Part shown: piece by piece, positions 11,077-21,116 of the stretch
Layout of the letters: each line of letters begins with the position of its first letter
Numbering within the stretch: position 1 is the first letter of the stretch
NCBI GenBank assembly: GCA_032622095.1
Contig: CP136062.1
Span: 151,646,875-151,710,874 of the forward strand
DNA from: Siphonodentalium dalli
Lineage: Eukaryota; Mollusca; Scaphopoda; Gadilida; Siphonodentaliidae
Direction: 5' to 3'
DNA: 64,000 nt
The notes under the pieces: model-generated
The model's input: the letters and a program-made list of their open reading frames with translations, nothing else
The model's database searches: none
What the model was told of the DNA's origin: nothing
Program-made: the position numbers and the translations under genes

Positions 11077-11866
11077 CCCTTTGAGTGCCAGGGGGCGATA
11101 TTATCGGCCCTAAACCTACACAATAAGTCTGTTAAAGGGGTACTGTACCCAAGATGTTGTTGTTGGTTTCTATAATCCCCGAGTCGGAGAATAAGGTAAC
11201 AACTTTTCCATTTTTTGAAAGTCTGTTGAGTACGAAGTATTGTTACGGATGGCAAATTTACCGGAATGCAAAAATACAAATTGTCGTTGTTGAGTAATTT
11301 TTGTACAGTTTTCAACCAAATGAATCAAATAAACATTATATTATATGCTTAGTAGTCCCATATACTCATTTAAGTTAGTGTATGGTCACTAGTCAATGAG
11401 TGACTTGGGTTTTCTCCCCGTATAAGCATAATGTTTCAAACGATCGTGTGTGCAATTGTTTTATTAATCCAGTATCCCTCAATTATAATTTGATTACGTT
11501 TTGTACACGGAAATTCCAATTTTAAGAGACGCCATTTTATGGCTGGAGCCATAAAATCAATTTATATTAAATTATTAACTTTTAAATTATTAAATTTTAA
11601 GATAGCCTATTAACCTGAGCGTTTACAGAATACATCTTCGACTCAAATTACTTATATTTCTATATAGTATCGATAATAGATCGTTGTTATCACCGGGAAT
11701 TTATTGAAAATGGCGTACAGTACCCCTTTAAAGAATATAATAAAATATATTAAAATTGTAAAAAAAAATTGTAAAAAAAAAATTATGGTCGACTCGCATA
11801 TATAAGAGAATGCATTGGCACAGGGTATATGGGTTGATACAAAAATCGGACCTGGCACTCAAAGGG
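11077..11866 (+). mobile_element. T1 TTAA-bounded MITE nested in T5
   Basis: TTAA (11073-11076) precedes CCCTTTGAGTGCCAGG, and the right end reads CCTGGCACTCAAAGGG followed by ctat, a mutated TTAA. It contains a remnant of the module hairpin ending 'tataagagaatgcattggca' and is itself interrupted by T6 at 11136-11727. The uninterrupted relative is at 15177-15614. Confidence 0.85.
11136..11727. mobile_element. T6 TTAA-bounded element nested in T1
   Basis: Ends AGGGGTACTGTACCC and GGCGTACAGTACCCCT, flanked by TTAA at 11132-11135 and 11728-11731. The T1 copy at 15177 shows the empty site (gtgTTAAagaatatt near 15431-15443), so the 592-bp insertion and its TTAA duplication are read directly. There is no meaningful open frame. 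Confidence 0.9.
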
Positions 11867-11980
11867 CTATAGGAGGGAAATGTTCAGATAATGAGTTCAA
11901 CAAATATTTGTTTAACTTTTTTTCTGAACATTTCCTAAGGGAACTATTTGTCAATGAGTAATTAGTAAAGAAAGGGTTAA

Positions 11981-13602
11981 CATAATATGATCATACGCTA
12001 GCGTAATTAACGAACCAAAGCTAAACCACTCACATGAGGGCCTGGTATCTGTAGCGTTTAAAACAATTCTTATAAAAATCACTTTAGAGATTCCCACCAA
12101 ATAAGATTCACATGTATAAGGCTTATATTTCATGGGGTAATTATAATTAGTTATATGTGTTGTCGAGAGTGGAACTGAAACTAACCATTATATTACTTGG
12201 TGTGCTGGGGGAGCTCTCCGCTTGAAATACTCAGGCTAGATGGAAAAGAGTGTCATTTCATTCATAACATGTCAATTTCAACGACAGTCGACAAACAACG
12301 TCATCATGTAACTGTCCCCCATTGACCAAATTTGCGTGGAAATGAATGTATATAATAGGATGTATAGGGATTATCAGATGCATGTATGTACTATGCAGAC
12401 TTATGATAACAATTGAATACATAATAAATAGTATGTTATTTCCTTTCGCACAGTATACTCACTACAGAACCATGTAGTATCAACTGCTCAGTGCATCAGT
12501 TGGAAAAACGGGTCTACTCACTCTACTGGATCAAATTATCGGACTCTAGCTCCCGTCACAGGCAGACAGTTTTGGACACTGGTCAATTGAACAACGTATC
12601 TAGGAAGTTTTAATTATTTTAAATAAACTAAAATCACTTTACCCACACCTGAGACCTCTACTATATATAAACCTATTTGATGCTAGCAATGTTTGATTAA
12701 GCCCTATTTTGACACCGTAGACATACCTGCCCCAATAAATAAAAACAAAATAAATGATTTTATGACGTTTATATAAATAGAATGTTGCACGTCGACTGAT
12801 TTGGGTTGGCCTCTTGACAGCCAATTACGACATTAATGCTGTAAGCACATCGTTCTACTGTGCGACAAAAGTGGTCGCATCTCAAACAAAGCTTTGTTTC
12901 GTTATAATCTCTCTTCATGTATTAATAGTTATAAAGCATTACTAGTACTTTTGCATAAAACCTGTACTCAGACCAATAAACAGTTCTTTTCTTAAAACAC
13001 AAGAAATCTATCAAAGACTGTCTGGTTTACAATATTACTTCAAAATATTTTCTGAATATGTTCCAATTCACTCTTGAGTAACCGTAAAATTTCCAAAGAT
13101 ATATAGCCATCATATATTCAATTTCAAATATTTTCAACATACAAAGAAATGAACACATCGAATGAGCCAGTGCCTCGACCCATTTTTATGTATATTACTA
13201 GCTGAAACAGGCTCCATTTATTCAGCGGAGTATGAGCACTTCGCGACATTGTGATCTTTTTAATAAACAATTTGTTTAGTTTTTTTAAATAAAAAATATT
13301 TCTTAATTTTAATAAAGCAATTAATTTTTTGATTTTTTCTAGATTGAACTCCTTGCTCAATTTAACATTAAATTTTGACAAATTAATGCCATTATAATAT
13401 TCACCGTGGTACCACGACACTACACCACATTTGGTTGAAATCGGTCCAGGGGTCTGGGCTCTTATATATAGATTTATACCAACCATATTGTAGATTGAGG
13501 TTAAAAACTTGATTCATATCCAAGAACATCCTTTCATAGATATCTATTTGTTCATGTCATCTTTTGGCTCAACAACTCTGCATCTGTTTCACGATATTCA
13601 AT
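11981..13602. other. Intronic sequence, no feature recognised
   Basis: Continuation of the intron between exons 10817 and 14411. The minus-strand open frame at 13124-13486 is AT-driven, with long K/I/L runs and no splice or domain pattern. No tandem or long inverted repeat seen. Confidence 0.5.
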
Positions 13603-13606
13603 TTAA

Positions 13607-13691
13607 CCCTTCCATGACTGGAGCTTCATGAAATTTTGTGAAAACCCTGTGCCAATGCATTCTCTTATATAATGCGAGTGTCCCACAGGAC
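13607..13691 (+). mobile_element. T4 element, left fragment
   Basis: TTAA then CCCTTCCATGACTGGAGC, running through 'aaaaccctgtgccaatgcattctctt' and cut off inside the module hairpin, where T7-type sequence starts at 13692. Confidence 0.7.
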
Positions 13692-14370
13692 CCCATATCA
13701 TCAGATTCCAACAACATTTTTTTAAATGCCACTTCAGTTATCAAAAATTATTAATTGCCCAAAAATAATGCTAACCAGTCCTTTCATGAGACGGGAGTGA
13801 TTGCTCTCGCACCCATATGCACTCGCAATTGTTAATTCACGGGTGCTAAAATTCGCACTCATCCCTCTTGTCAAAATGTTCATGGTCACTGCAATAGTTG
13901 ATTCATTATAGAACTTTTTGAAGGTATATTTAGAACCTTTCCCATCTCAGATAAATTTTGGCATGTGAAAGTTTAACTGGACATAGGTCTATCCCAAAAT
14001 CACATTTTGTTTGAGAAAAACCCAACTTACAGTTATATTGTGGGAGCAATTACACCCGTCTTCTGAAATGCGAGAGCAAATAAGTGCTCTTGCTGTATTT
14101 TCCTCGTGGGAAGGACTGGTCAACTATAGTATAAAACTGTCCAAAATGTGTTATTTATCAACATTTTGTTCGACAAAATTTGGCCAGATTGTCAAATATC
14201 TAACACCCAAAGCCACTTGATTTTAGAGTTATCCATCTTCATCCGCAATTTGGTCGACAAAAATTACATATCTCGGGAAATAACAAATTTAAAAAATCAA
14301 TATCTGATCACTCTGACCTTTGATGAATGGGTTCCTCAACTCGAATCAAAGAAATAGTAATTTGGGAGCG
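13692..14370. mobile_element. T7 element, partly decayed copy
   Basis: The internal T7 arm 'cagattccaacaac' is on the left. On the right is 'gggttcctcaactcgaatca', then 'agaaatagtaatttgggagcg' and TTAA (14371-14374). The terminal 20 bases are lost at both ends. It ends 40 bases before the acceptor of the 14411 exon. The 69-codon open frames here are its shadows. Confidence 0.65.
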
Positions 14371-14410
14371 TTAATTCAGATTATGCATCTTTAAGCATTG
14401 TATTTTTCAG

Positions 14411-15163
14411 CAAGACCATCTCAAAATCAACTGAAAAAGACATCAACATACGGAGATGCAAAAGTCAGAACAGAGAACAAAAATACTCCATCGGATAACA
14501 CAAGAAAGAGCAAGGACAAGTTGTGCTCATTTCAGTCTGGAAGGTGTACTAGTAATGAACTTAATAATTTAGAAAAAATAAACAAACAGTTTAATAGCGG
14601 ACATGAATCTGAAAATTCCCACTGGAAACCATACACGCAAAAAGCTATAACAGAACTGGCAAAAGATACAGATCTTCCCGAAAGCCAACATATGAATGTT
14701 TGTAATAGAACAAGCGAAAAAGTAATTGCTAGTAAAACTAGGCATGAAGCAGGTGATGGACAGGCTGATAAAACAATATTTGAGGGAATATCTATAAAGG
14801 ACACATGGAAGAGTAAATCTATCCCAAAGCAATTGTGCAGAAGAAAGTCAGTTGTACAAAGTGTATCCAAACCACACAATCAAGCTATCAACCTTGCTGC
14901 CTTAAATGTCAAAAAGGAACCGTCTGCTTGTTGCAGGCAAGAGCTACAAGAAGTTCCTAATAGTCAAACACAAGTTCCGAGCTGTCAAACTTTCAGTCAG
15001 CCTGTTTTGTTGAAAGAAGATAACTATGTGTTTCCAAAAGATTATTCTCGACGGATTGGAAAGAGAATGTTGAAGGAGAATAGGGATGTTGTTCCGTCCA
15101 AGGAGGAGGAGAACAATGAAATATATGCTTCAGAATTTGAAGGAGTGAATATGCACTTTAAAG
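14411..15163 (+). CDS. Large internal exon, unknown plus-strand gene
   Basis: 753-bp exon, open throughout in the phase set by the previous exon. The acceptor 'agcattgtatttttcag' ends at 14410 and the donor AAAG/gttatt starts at 15164. About 250 residues, rich in K, E, S, N, Q and T, with little hydrophobic content, so probably disordered. It holds short basic runs (RRKSVVQSVSKP; SRRIGKRMLKENRD) and Cys at scattered sites without zinc-finger spacing. The open frame runs a little past the donor into a T1 MITE, but that tail is not coding: the exon at 16478 needs exactly the one base left at 15163 (G + GT = Gly). I do not recognise the family. The minus-strand open frames at 14532-14879 are shadows. 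Confidence 0.85.
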
Positions 15164-15176
15164 GTTATTCCACTAA

Positions 15177-15614
15177 CCCTTTCAGTGCCAGGGGCCGATC
15201 TCATCGGCCCTAATTTACGGTCTGTAAAATCGTCCCTAAAAAAAAACATTTAGATTTTTTTGGGTTGAATTTTTTTTGGGTATGCTTAAGCATGCTATAG
15301 CGAATTTAAAAACAAACTGGATAAAACCTTAGGGGCATGTTATAACTCAAAACTATCACCAAGTATTTAGTAATAATTTTGATGCCCATGAAAAACGTAA
15401 GATTCCCTGGCACTAAACCTACAAAATAAGTGTTAAAGAATATTTGAAAAAATTATTAAAATTGTAAAAAATAATAACAAATGATGAAAAATTGTTAGGC
15501 CAATGCATTCTCTTATATAAGCGAGGCGACCTATGGTCGACTCGCATATATAAGAGAATGCATTCGCACAGGGTATATGGGTTGATAGAAAAATCGGACC
15601 TGGCACTGAAAGGG
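15177..15614 (+). mobile_element. T1 TTAA-type MITE, uninterrupted copy
   Basis: CCCTTTCAGTGCCAGG on the left and CCTGGCACTGAAAGGG on the right, with CTAA (not TTAA) flanking both sides (15173-15176, 15615-15618). It contains the module hairpin (gcattctcttatat ... atataagagaatgcatt) at 15502-15561. It starts 10 bases into the intron, counting its CTAA. It is the empty-site reference for the T1 copies at 11077 and 54263. Confidence 0.9.
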
Positions 15615-15769
15615 CTAACACAGTTGGTTTGTACATTTAGATCTTTTTGGAAATGTATTACAGATTTTGTATGAGCTTTAATGTTAGTCTCACCTTTTGA
15701 ATAGCAATGAATAATAATTGTGAAGGGACACTCTTTTGGCTGATATCAATAATAGTGATGTAATTGAAT

Positions 15770-15965
15770 AACCCCCATGGTATTTCCAACAAAGGGACAT
15801 AACTCTGGTGAAAATTGGTGGGTGGAACCCAAATTCGAATGTAACCTATATTTTGCCCTAGTAAACTCACATACCAAATTTCATTCCACTTAGTTGAGTC
15901 TTAATTACTAAAGTTATCATCTGGAAACGAAAAAAGCGAACAGACTGACAGATGGACCATCATAT
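15770..15965. repeat. Pearl/BIV160-type core-repeat fragment
   Basis: Contains 'gggacataactctgg', 'caaattcgaatgtaacctat', 'accaaatttcattcc' and 'gacagatggacc', the word order seen in the longer Helitron-like elements of this window. Similar to 47760-47990. Confidence 0.6.
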
Positions 15966-15968
15966 ATT

Positions 15969-16163
15969 TACAGTAATGCTCTAAGTAATCGACTTCTTAA
16001 CCACAGCAGAATTATGGGTAACTTTTCAGGATTTAGTCGGAAATATGGCTTTCGGCGAGAGCTTTCCAATGAATGGCAACAAGCCATATTTCCGACTAAA
16101 TCCTGAAAAGTTACCCATAATTCTGCTGTGGTTTAGAAGTCGATTACTTAGAGCATTACTGTA
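15969..16163. repeat. 195-bp near-perfect foldback, F family
   Basis: TACAGTAATGCTCTAAGTAA at the left is answered by its complement at the right. About 80 bp of arm is nearly perfect around a loop of about 30 bases (tttcggcgagagctttccaa ...). Related copies are at 27395, 32645 and 54234. Non-coding, intronic. Confidence 0.9.
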
Positions 16164-16256
16164 TGTCCTGTTTTAAAAAAACAGCATATAAAAATGACAT
16201 TTTGTGCTGCCAATTTGGATAAACAATTTATGAAATTGGCCACATTGAAGAGTAGA

Positions 16257-16356
16257 GGAAAATTGTAAATTATGCACATTTGAACACCCCTGGAAAATTG
16301 CAAATTATGTGCATTTGAACACCCCTGGAAAATTGTAAATTATGTGCATTTGAGCT
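16257..16356 (+). repeat. Three tandem copies of a 35-bp unit
   Basis: Units of the type ggaaaattgtaaattatgtg + catttgaacacccct begin at 16257, 16292 and 16327. Confidence 0.9.
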
Positions 16357-16477
16357 CTCAAATAACAATGACACCCGCTATTATTAATTTAGGATAAAAT
16401 GACTACAATCCCTATTCTTTGATGAGATATTATAAAAAAAATTCCATTACATGTATGTTTATTTGTATTGTTTTCAG

Positions 16478-16533
16478 GTGAGGACTCAGTGGTACCTGGG
16501 GATAACTTTCCTGAAGATGATCCAGTTCTGAGT
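16478..16533 (+). CDS. Short internal exon, unknown plus-strand gene
   Basis: The acceptor 'ttgtattgttttcag' ends at 16477. The first two bases complete a Gly codon with the G at 15163, then EDSVVPGDNFPEDDPVLS follows to donor AGT/gtaatg in phase 0. The 18870 acceptor also needs phase 0. The stretch is strongly acidic. A hAT-like MITE is inserted right behind the donor, its 8-bp duplication starting at the second intron base. Reading through the donor would give a stop a few codons later inside the MITE, so splicing to 18871 is the more likely reading. Confidence 0.75.
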
Positions 16534-16542
16534 GTAATGTAT

Positions 16543-16992
16543 CAAGTCTGAGTTTAGTGTGCCTGTCATTTGCAGAATGAGGTCCCCAGAGGGTGAATTT
16601 ATTGATGCTATCTCGTACAGTGAGCTAGCATCACCAAATTCACCCTCTGGGGACCTCATTCTGCATGGCCTCATCTGCTGTGGAAGACATAGACTAAGAT
16701 TCCCAATGGTGAATATTGTGATGTTCACCCATTGGGAACCTCGATTATGCAATCTGTCGTCTGCCAATTGAGGATATAGAGAAACTAAACTAAAAAAGAA
16801 ATAGAATCAATGTGAAGTAGGTTCTATAGAAATTTGATATTTAATAAAGAAACTTTCCAGAGAAGATGAGGCCAAAGCAGAATGAGGTCCCCAGAGGGTG
16901 AATTTGGTGATTATAGCCCGCTCTGCGGGATATCGTCACTAAATTCACTCTCTGGGGACCTCATTCTGCAAATGACAGGCACACTAAACTTG
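16543..16992. mobile_element. A family (hAT-like) MITE, complete copy
   Basis: CAAGTCTGAGTTTAGTGTGC ... CACACTAAACTTG, with an 8-bp target duplication TAATGTAT (16535-16542, 16993-17000). Each end carries its own hairpin (GAATGAGGTCCCCAGAGGG / its complement) and the middle carries 'cccattgggaacctcgatta'. 450 bp, no open frame of interest. It sits within the donor region of the exon ending at 16533. Confidence 0.93.
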
Positions 16993-17109
16993 TAATGTAT
17001 ACAACTAAGTTTCTAGTAAATTAATATTGTTACTTTTACTGTGTAGATGATGACACCAGCAGTTTTCATAAATTCAGACTTGGCACTTAGATACACATTA
17101 ATAAAACGC

Positions 17110-17592
17110 TATATAAATATATGAAATTAATGTAGTTGATGTTTGTGACCCTTTCTATACTAAATGCATTCTCCCATTCAGTTATAAAAGTATGCATTGG
17201 AATGGTCTATTATTAATTTGGAGGGGTGTTGAGGTAATAAAAGCAGTCAACAGACAGAGCAGAATGATTCATATTGATTGGTGGGAAATGTTCAAATAAG
17301 AAGTTCAATGAACTTACTATCTGAACATTTCCTAACAGAACTACTCGTCAATGAGCATTTAGTAAAGATATGTGGGGGAGGGGTGGTGGTGCAGTTGGAA
17401 ATGTCAAGGTAATTTTATTTTAGTTAATATTGCCCAACACTGATCTCTTTAGCCCTACAACAATAGATCACATAGGACAGTGTCGCCATCTACAATTCAT
17501 TGGATGGAATGACATAAATGAAGTCCAGCAGAAAAACTGTTACCAACAGTTTATTATAAAATATAACTAATACCCTATCATATGTGAGCACA
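17110..17592 (+). repeat. Local direct duplication, copy 1
   Basis: Nearly identical to 19413-19713 plus 20654-20703. Copy 1 keeps about 160 bases ('tgttcaaataagaag' ... 'ttgcccaa') that copy 2 lacks, while copy 2 carries a 0.94-kb insertion absent here. It includes T5-derived sequence (ccctttctatactaaat). The copies lie about 2.3 kb apart, suggesting recent local duplication. Confidence 0.85.
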
Positions 17593-17715
17593 AAAAAAAC
17601 AAGGAGACAATGAAGATTTCCCACAATTAGACAATATTTTGTTAACTACATCATATGCATCACAGTACAGTTCAGGCTGTGAATGGTAAATCTAGCATTC
17701 AACACCAGAAAATAG

Positions 17716-18781
17716 TGTTCTTATACCAATCATAAATATTGTGTAAATCTGCATAAATTGCATATTATTGTCATGTGTTATGTAAACAAATGCCATGTTA
17801 TGTGTAAAGAGTATGCGATAAGCATAGCACTCAACTCCGAAGAGAACCTAGTCTGTGAACTTTGGTTACAAATGCAACCATGTTGTTTACAACATACCAG
17901 TTTAATCCTCACCTCTCAAGATTTCTGTGTTGAATGGGACACCGTGAATCACGCTCCTAAAAAAATCACCACGGTGTTGAGTGTTTTGCTTATCACTCAC
18001 TATTTACGTGCTGTATATAAACAAATGCTTGACTCACACAAAGTGTGTTCCTTGGATAGTATCTCATTCATACTATCATTATACCATACTATTAGTATAA
18101 TCTTGAGGAAATTCATAATTTTGTAAGTCTTAGGCCTGTTTTATACGACGTGTGATACACGTGTATAACTGGCTATTTTTCTGGTGAAATAAGAGAGTCG
18201 GCAATTGATCGTGTATTACACGTCGTATAAAACCACGATACTCGTCGAAATTCGTCCTTACACGTGTCGACGTATTACATGACTGGCCTGGACGCATAAC
18301 TCATCACTTGTTTGTCAATTACGCGTCGCTGATTTATACGACGGGTATGACACGAGTAACGGAACACAATATGGCATAATATTTCACCCCATTTTGAGCC
18401 CCATGCAGGGCGATCGCACGTGCGCAGAAGAGTTATGACAACTTGTTTTGGTCGGGCTGTACTGAAATCGAGATGTAAGAATTATAATTTCGCGTGGTCG
18501 CCGTGTGGCATTACAGAACTATATTCTTGTCTCGGCGGAGAGTTATTATATCAGTGAGACCGATAAATCTGGGATATTTCACATTTTCTTATAGCCGGTT
18601 GGATTTTTAACATTAATTACATGACGCCAGTCTAGATTACACGTGTAAAGTTAACACGTCATATAAATCAAACGTTAAAAACTCGTGTTGACGACGAGTT
18701 AACGTTACACGTGTATTACACGTCGTATAAAACAGGCCTTATTTCTAAATTATAACCCTCAACCAAGGCCATCCATGCCTG
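17716..18781 (+). mobile_element. T9 element interrupted by a Harbinger-like MITE
   Basis: Matches the T9 copies at 52393 and 62150 from 'gttcttataccaatcataaa' to 'ccatccatgcctg', with 18133-18738 inserted. In the others the same point reads 'gtaactgtaatttctaaatt'. The left 100 bases and terminus are missing. The 122-codon open frame at 17758-18126 is an element shadow: the minus strand and sister copies are not open. Confidence 0.75.
18133..18738. mobile_element. Harbinger-like MITE, TTA target duplication
   Basis: Inverted termini GGCCTGTTTTATACGACGTG and the complement ending ACAGGCC, flanked by TTA (18130-18132, 18739-18741). The word 'tttatacgacg' or its complement recurs at least four more times inside, like transposase-binding repeats. 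606 bp, no transposase. TTA duplications fit the PIF/Harbinger superfamily; the assignment is inference. A sister element with the same ends is at 48051. Confidence 0.8.
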
Positions 18782-18870
18782 AACACCCCACAATCATTCC
18801 CAATTATGTGAATTTTGGAATCTCATAGTATTTGATTGGGTTATCAAGATCTATTTCAATTTTGTTTCAG

Positions 18871-18957
18871 ATGTGGGATGAGGTGTGTGAGAAAAGTAAA
18901 GAAATAACAGATACAAAGATGAAACCAGTAAAGAGAGTCAGCTTCCAGTTAGTGTAA
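18871..18957 (+). CDS. Terminal exon of unknown gene, RVSF tail
   Basis: The acceptor 'caattttgtttcag' ends at 18870. In phase 0 the exon reads MWDEVCEKSKEITDTKMKPV, then KRVSFQLV and TAA (18955-18957). A polyA signal AATAAA follows at 18983-18988, so the transcript probably ends about 19000-19020. The last eight residues contain R-V-S-F with a basic residue before it, the R/K-V-x-F docking motif used by many PP1 regulatory and anchoring proteins. Whether it binds PP1 is inference. With the upstream exons, the C-terminal portion is about 325 residues: a charged region, an acidic stretch (EDSVVPGDNFPEDD), then this basic tail. Confidence 0.8.
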   Translation: MWDEVCEKSKEITDTKMKPVKRVSFQLV

Positions 18958-18982
18958 ACAAGGAAATCTGCAATTATTCACA

Positions 18983-18988
18983 AATAAA
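18983..18988 (+). terminator. Polyadenylation signal AATAAA
   Basis: Canonical hexamer 26 bases after the stop codon of the plus-strand gene. No second one is closer. Confidence 0.65.
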
Positions 18989-19020
18989 CAAGCATCCTAA
19001 AGTAATATCTGTGATAGACT

Positions 19021-19412
19021 ATCTGTGATCAATGTATTAATTATTCATTATAACTTCCTTGAATTATTTTATAATATAATATTTACATAGCCCATCTGTG
19101 TTACACTAAATCCATTTCCCTGATTGGTCAACTGCCAATTGGGTCACCTGTTTCATACCTCAATAACACACAAACCTTAACATGTACACAATGTCACAAA
19201 TTGTTGAACTAATCACAAAAAACGGTCAGCAGAATAATTGGGCATGCTTTCACCAAATTTCACCTGAAGGCAGTTATTTAATTCACATTTTCTTTGCTAA
19301 GTGCTTGGAAATCTTATATTGGGCTGACTTAATGTGCTGTGTATGGTAGTCTCAAATTCTCGGCAGATTTTATGAAAATAAATATTAATACATGCAGGTT
19401 TTTCATCAATCA
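19021..19412. other. Intergenic, no feature recognised
   Basis: AT-rich sequence between the end of the plus-strand gene and the second copy of the local duplication. Nothing supported. Confidence 0.5.
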
Positions 19413-20703
19413 AAACTCTATATAAATATATGAAATGAATGTAGTTGATGTTTGTGACCCTTTCTATACTAAATGCATTCTCCCATTCAGTTATAAAAGT
19501 ATGCATTGGAATGGTCTATTATTAATTTGGAGGGGTGTTGAGGTAATAAAAGCAGTCAACAGACAGAGCAGAATTATTCATATTGATTGGTGGGAAACAC
19601 TGATCACTTTAGGCCTACAATAATAGATCGCATAGGACAGTGTCGCCATCTACAATTCACTGGATGGAATGACATAAATGAAGTCCAGCAGAAAAACTGT
19701 TACGAACAGTTTTTTATACGCCCGTTTGAAAAAACGGCCGTATTATAGTATTGGTCTGTCCGTCCGTTAACCTGGTTTCCGGATGATAACTTTAGTTAGA
19801 GTGAACCAAATTTAATAAAATTTGGTATGTGGGTTTATTAGCCGAAAAGTAAGTTCAAGTTCGAATTTGGGTTCCGCCCGCCAATTTTCACCGGAGTTAT
19901 GCCCCTTATTTGACGTTTTTTTACTTAGAAAATCCTTGAAATTTGTTGTCCGGATGATAACTTTAGTATAGTTTATCGGAATGAATCCAAATTTGGTATA
20001 TTACTTTCTCCCACCAAAACACAGGTCAAGTTCGTACTTGGGTTCTGTCCGACCATTTTTGGCAGAGTTATGCCCCTTTTTCGACTCAGAAAATTCAGTT
20101 TTTCTTATGTTTTTTGGTTTCTGGATGATATCTCGATTTTGGAATGTTTATACGCAAAACCCGTTTTTTTTATGGATTACATATATCGAAATACAGCTCA
20201 AGTCCGAATTTCGTTTTAATCCGATAATTTTTGCAAGAGTTATGGCCCCTTTTTTGACGTAATTTGACTTAGAAAATCCCTGAAATTTGTTGTCCGGATG
20301 ATAACTTTAGTTAGAGTGAACCGATTTCAATCAAATTTGGTATGTGGGTTTATTAGGAGAAAAGACAGCTTAAGTTCGAATTTGGGTTCCGTCCGCCAAT
20401 TTTCACCGGAGTTATGCCCCTTATTTGACGTAATTTGACTTAGAAAATCCCCGAAATTTGTTGTCCGGATGAGAACTTTAATAGAGCTTATCGGATTCAA
20501 TGATAATTTGGTATATTACTTTCTCCCACCAAAACACAGGTCAAGCTCAAATTTGAGTTCCGTCGGCCAATTTTTACCAGAGTTATGCCCCTTTTTCACC
20601 AGTTTCCGCCGACCCAAGAGAGGGCGTATTTTGCAAGCCCAGCGTAGCTCTTGTTATAAAATATAACTAATACCCTATCATATGTGAGCACAAAAAAAAC
20701 ACA
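19413..20703 (+). repeat. Local direct duplication, copy 2, with insertion
   Basis: Second copy of 17110-17592. It lacks an internal stretch of about 160 bases and is interrupted at 19714-20653 by a Helitron-like element. Confidence 0.85.
19714..20653 (-). mobile_element. Pearl-like (Helitron-type) element with tandem core repeats
   Basis: Begins with the hairpin ACGCCCGTTTGAAAAAACGG + ccgt, then ctgtccgtccg. Four to five degenerate core units of about 180 bp follow ('ggatgataactttag', 'aaatttggtat', 'gagttatgcccctt'), ending 'gggcgtattttgcaagccc' + agcgtagctcttgtt. The empty site is in copy 1 of the duplication (17541-17560), so the boundaries are known within a few bases, at an A/T-rich 'acagttt/ttataaaa' site without an obvious duplication, as expected for Helitron-type insertion. 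The family name is inference. Confidence 0.75.
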
Positions 20704-21108
20704 AGGTACAAATATATAATATATAAACCCATATACAGGACAAGTTTTGCATGGGAAGACATAGACAAAACACATGCGCGACTTAATCGAGAAACTTTTA
20801 TCGAATGGTGCAAGGATATATTTCAGGAAAGCGGAGCTTGAGTGAAATGTGACTATGCGCCATCCGCAACGAGTTTGATAAAAGATTCTAGATTATGATG
20901 CAAGTTATGTTCTGCATTTATACCACACCCTTGAGTCGGATAAGTTTGATCCATGACTGCGACTACCATTAATACTATAAATACATTTATTGTGATTTAA
21001 GTCTGAAGAAAAACTGGTAATTATCTGTACATAACACAGAGCAGATCATTATATACGTCATTGCTCTCAACAAGTAGATCCGGCTTATATTGAACTATTC
21101 CACTTGTG
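20704..21108. other. No feature recognised
   Basis: No exon-like or repeat structure seen. Confidence 0.45.
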
Positions 21109-21116
21109 GTATAAAC

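Larger units (their letters stand above)
10930..11976 (+). mobile_element. T5 TTAA-bounded MITE, host of a nested pair
   Basis: TTAA at 10926-10929, then CCCTTTCTACACTAAATAG. The right end 'ttagtaaagAAAGGG' is followed by TTAA at 11977-11980. It is split by a T1 element (11077-11866). The outer halves match the T5 sequence in the 17.15-17.37 kb repeat (ggttataaaagta, ttggaatggtcta, gaacatttcctaa). It forms most of the start of the intron after the 10817 exon. Confidence 0.8.

Noticed and set aside
13124..13486. 120-codon minus-strand open frame
   Set aside because: It is composition-driven in AT-rich intron sequence, with no conserved pattern and no splice signals in phase.
17758..18126. 122-codon plus-strand open frame
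   Set aside because: It lies inside a T9 MITE. Homologous copies at 52393 and 62150 are not open in this frame.
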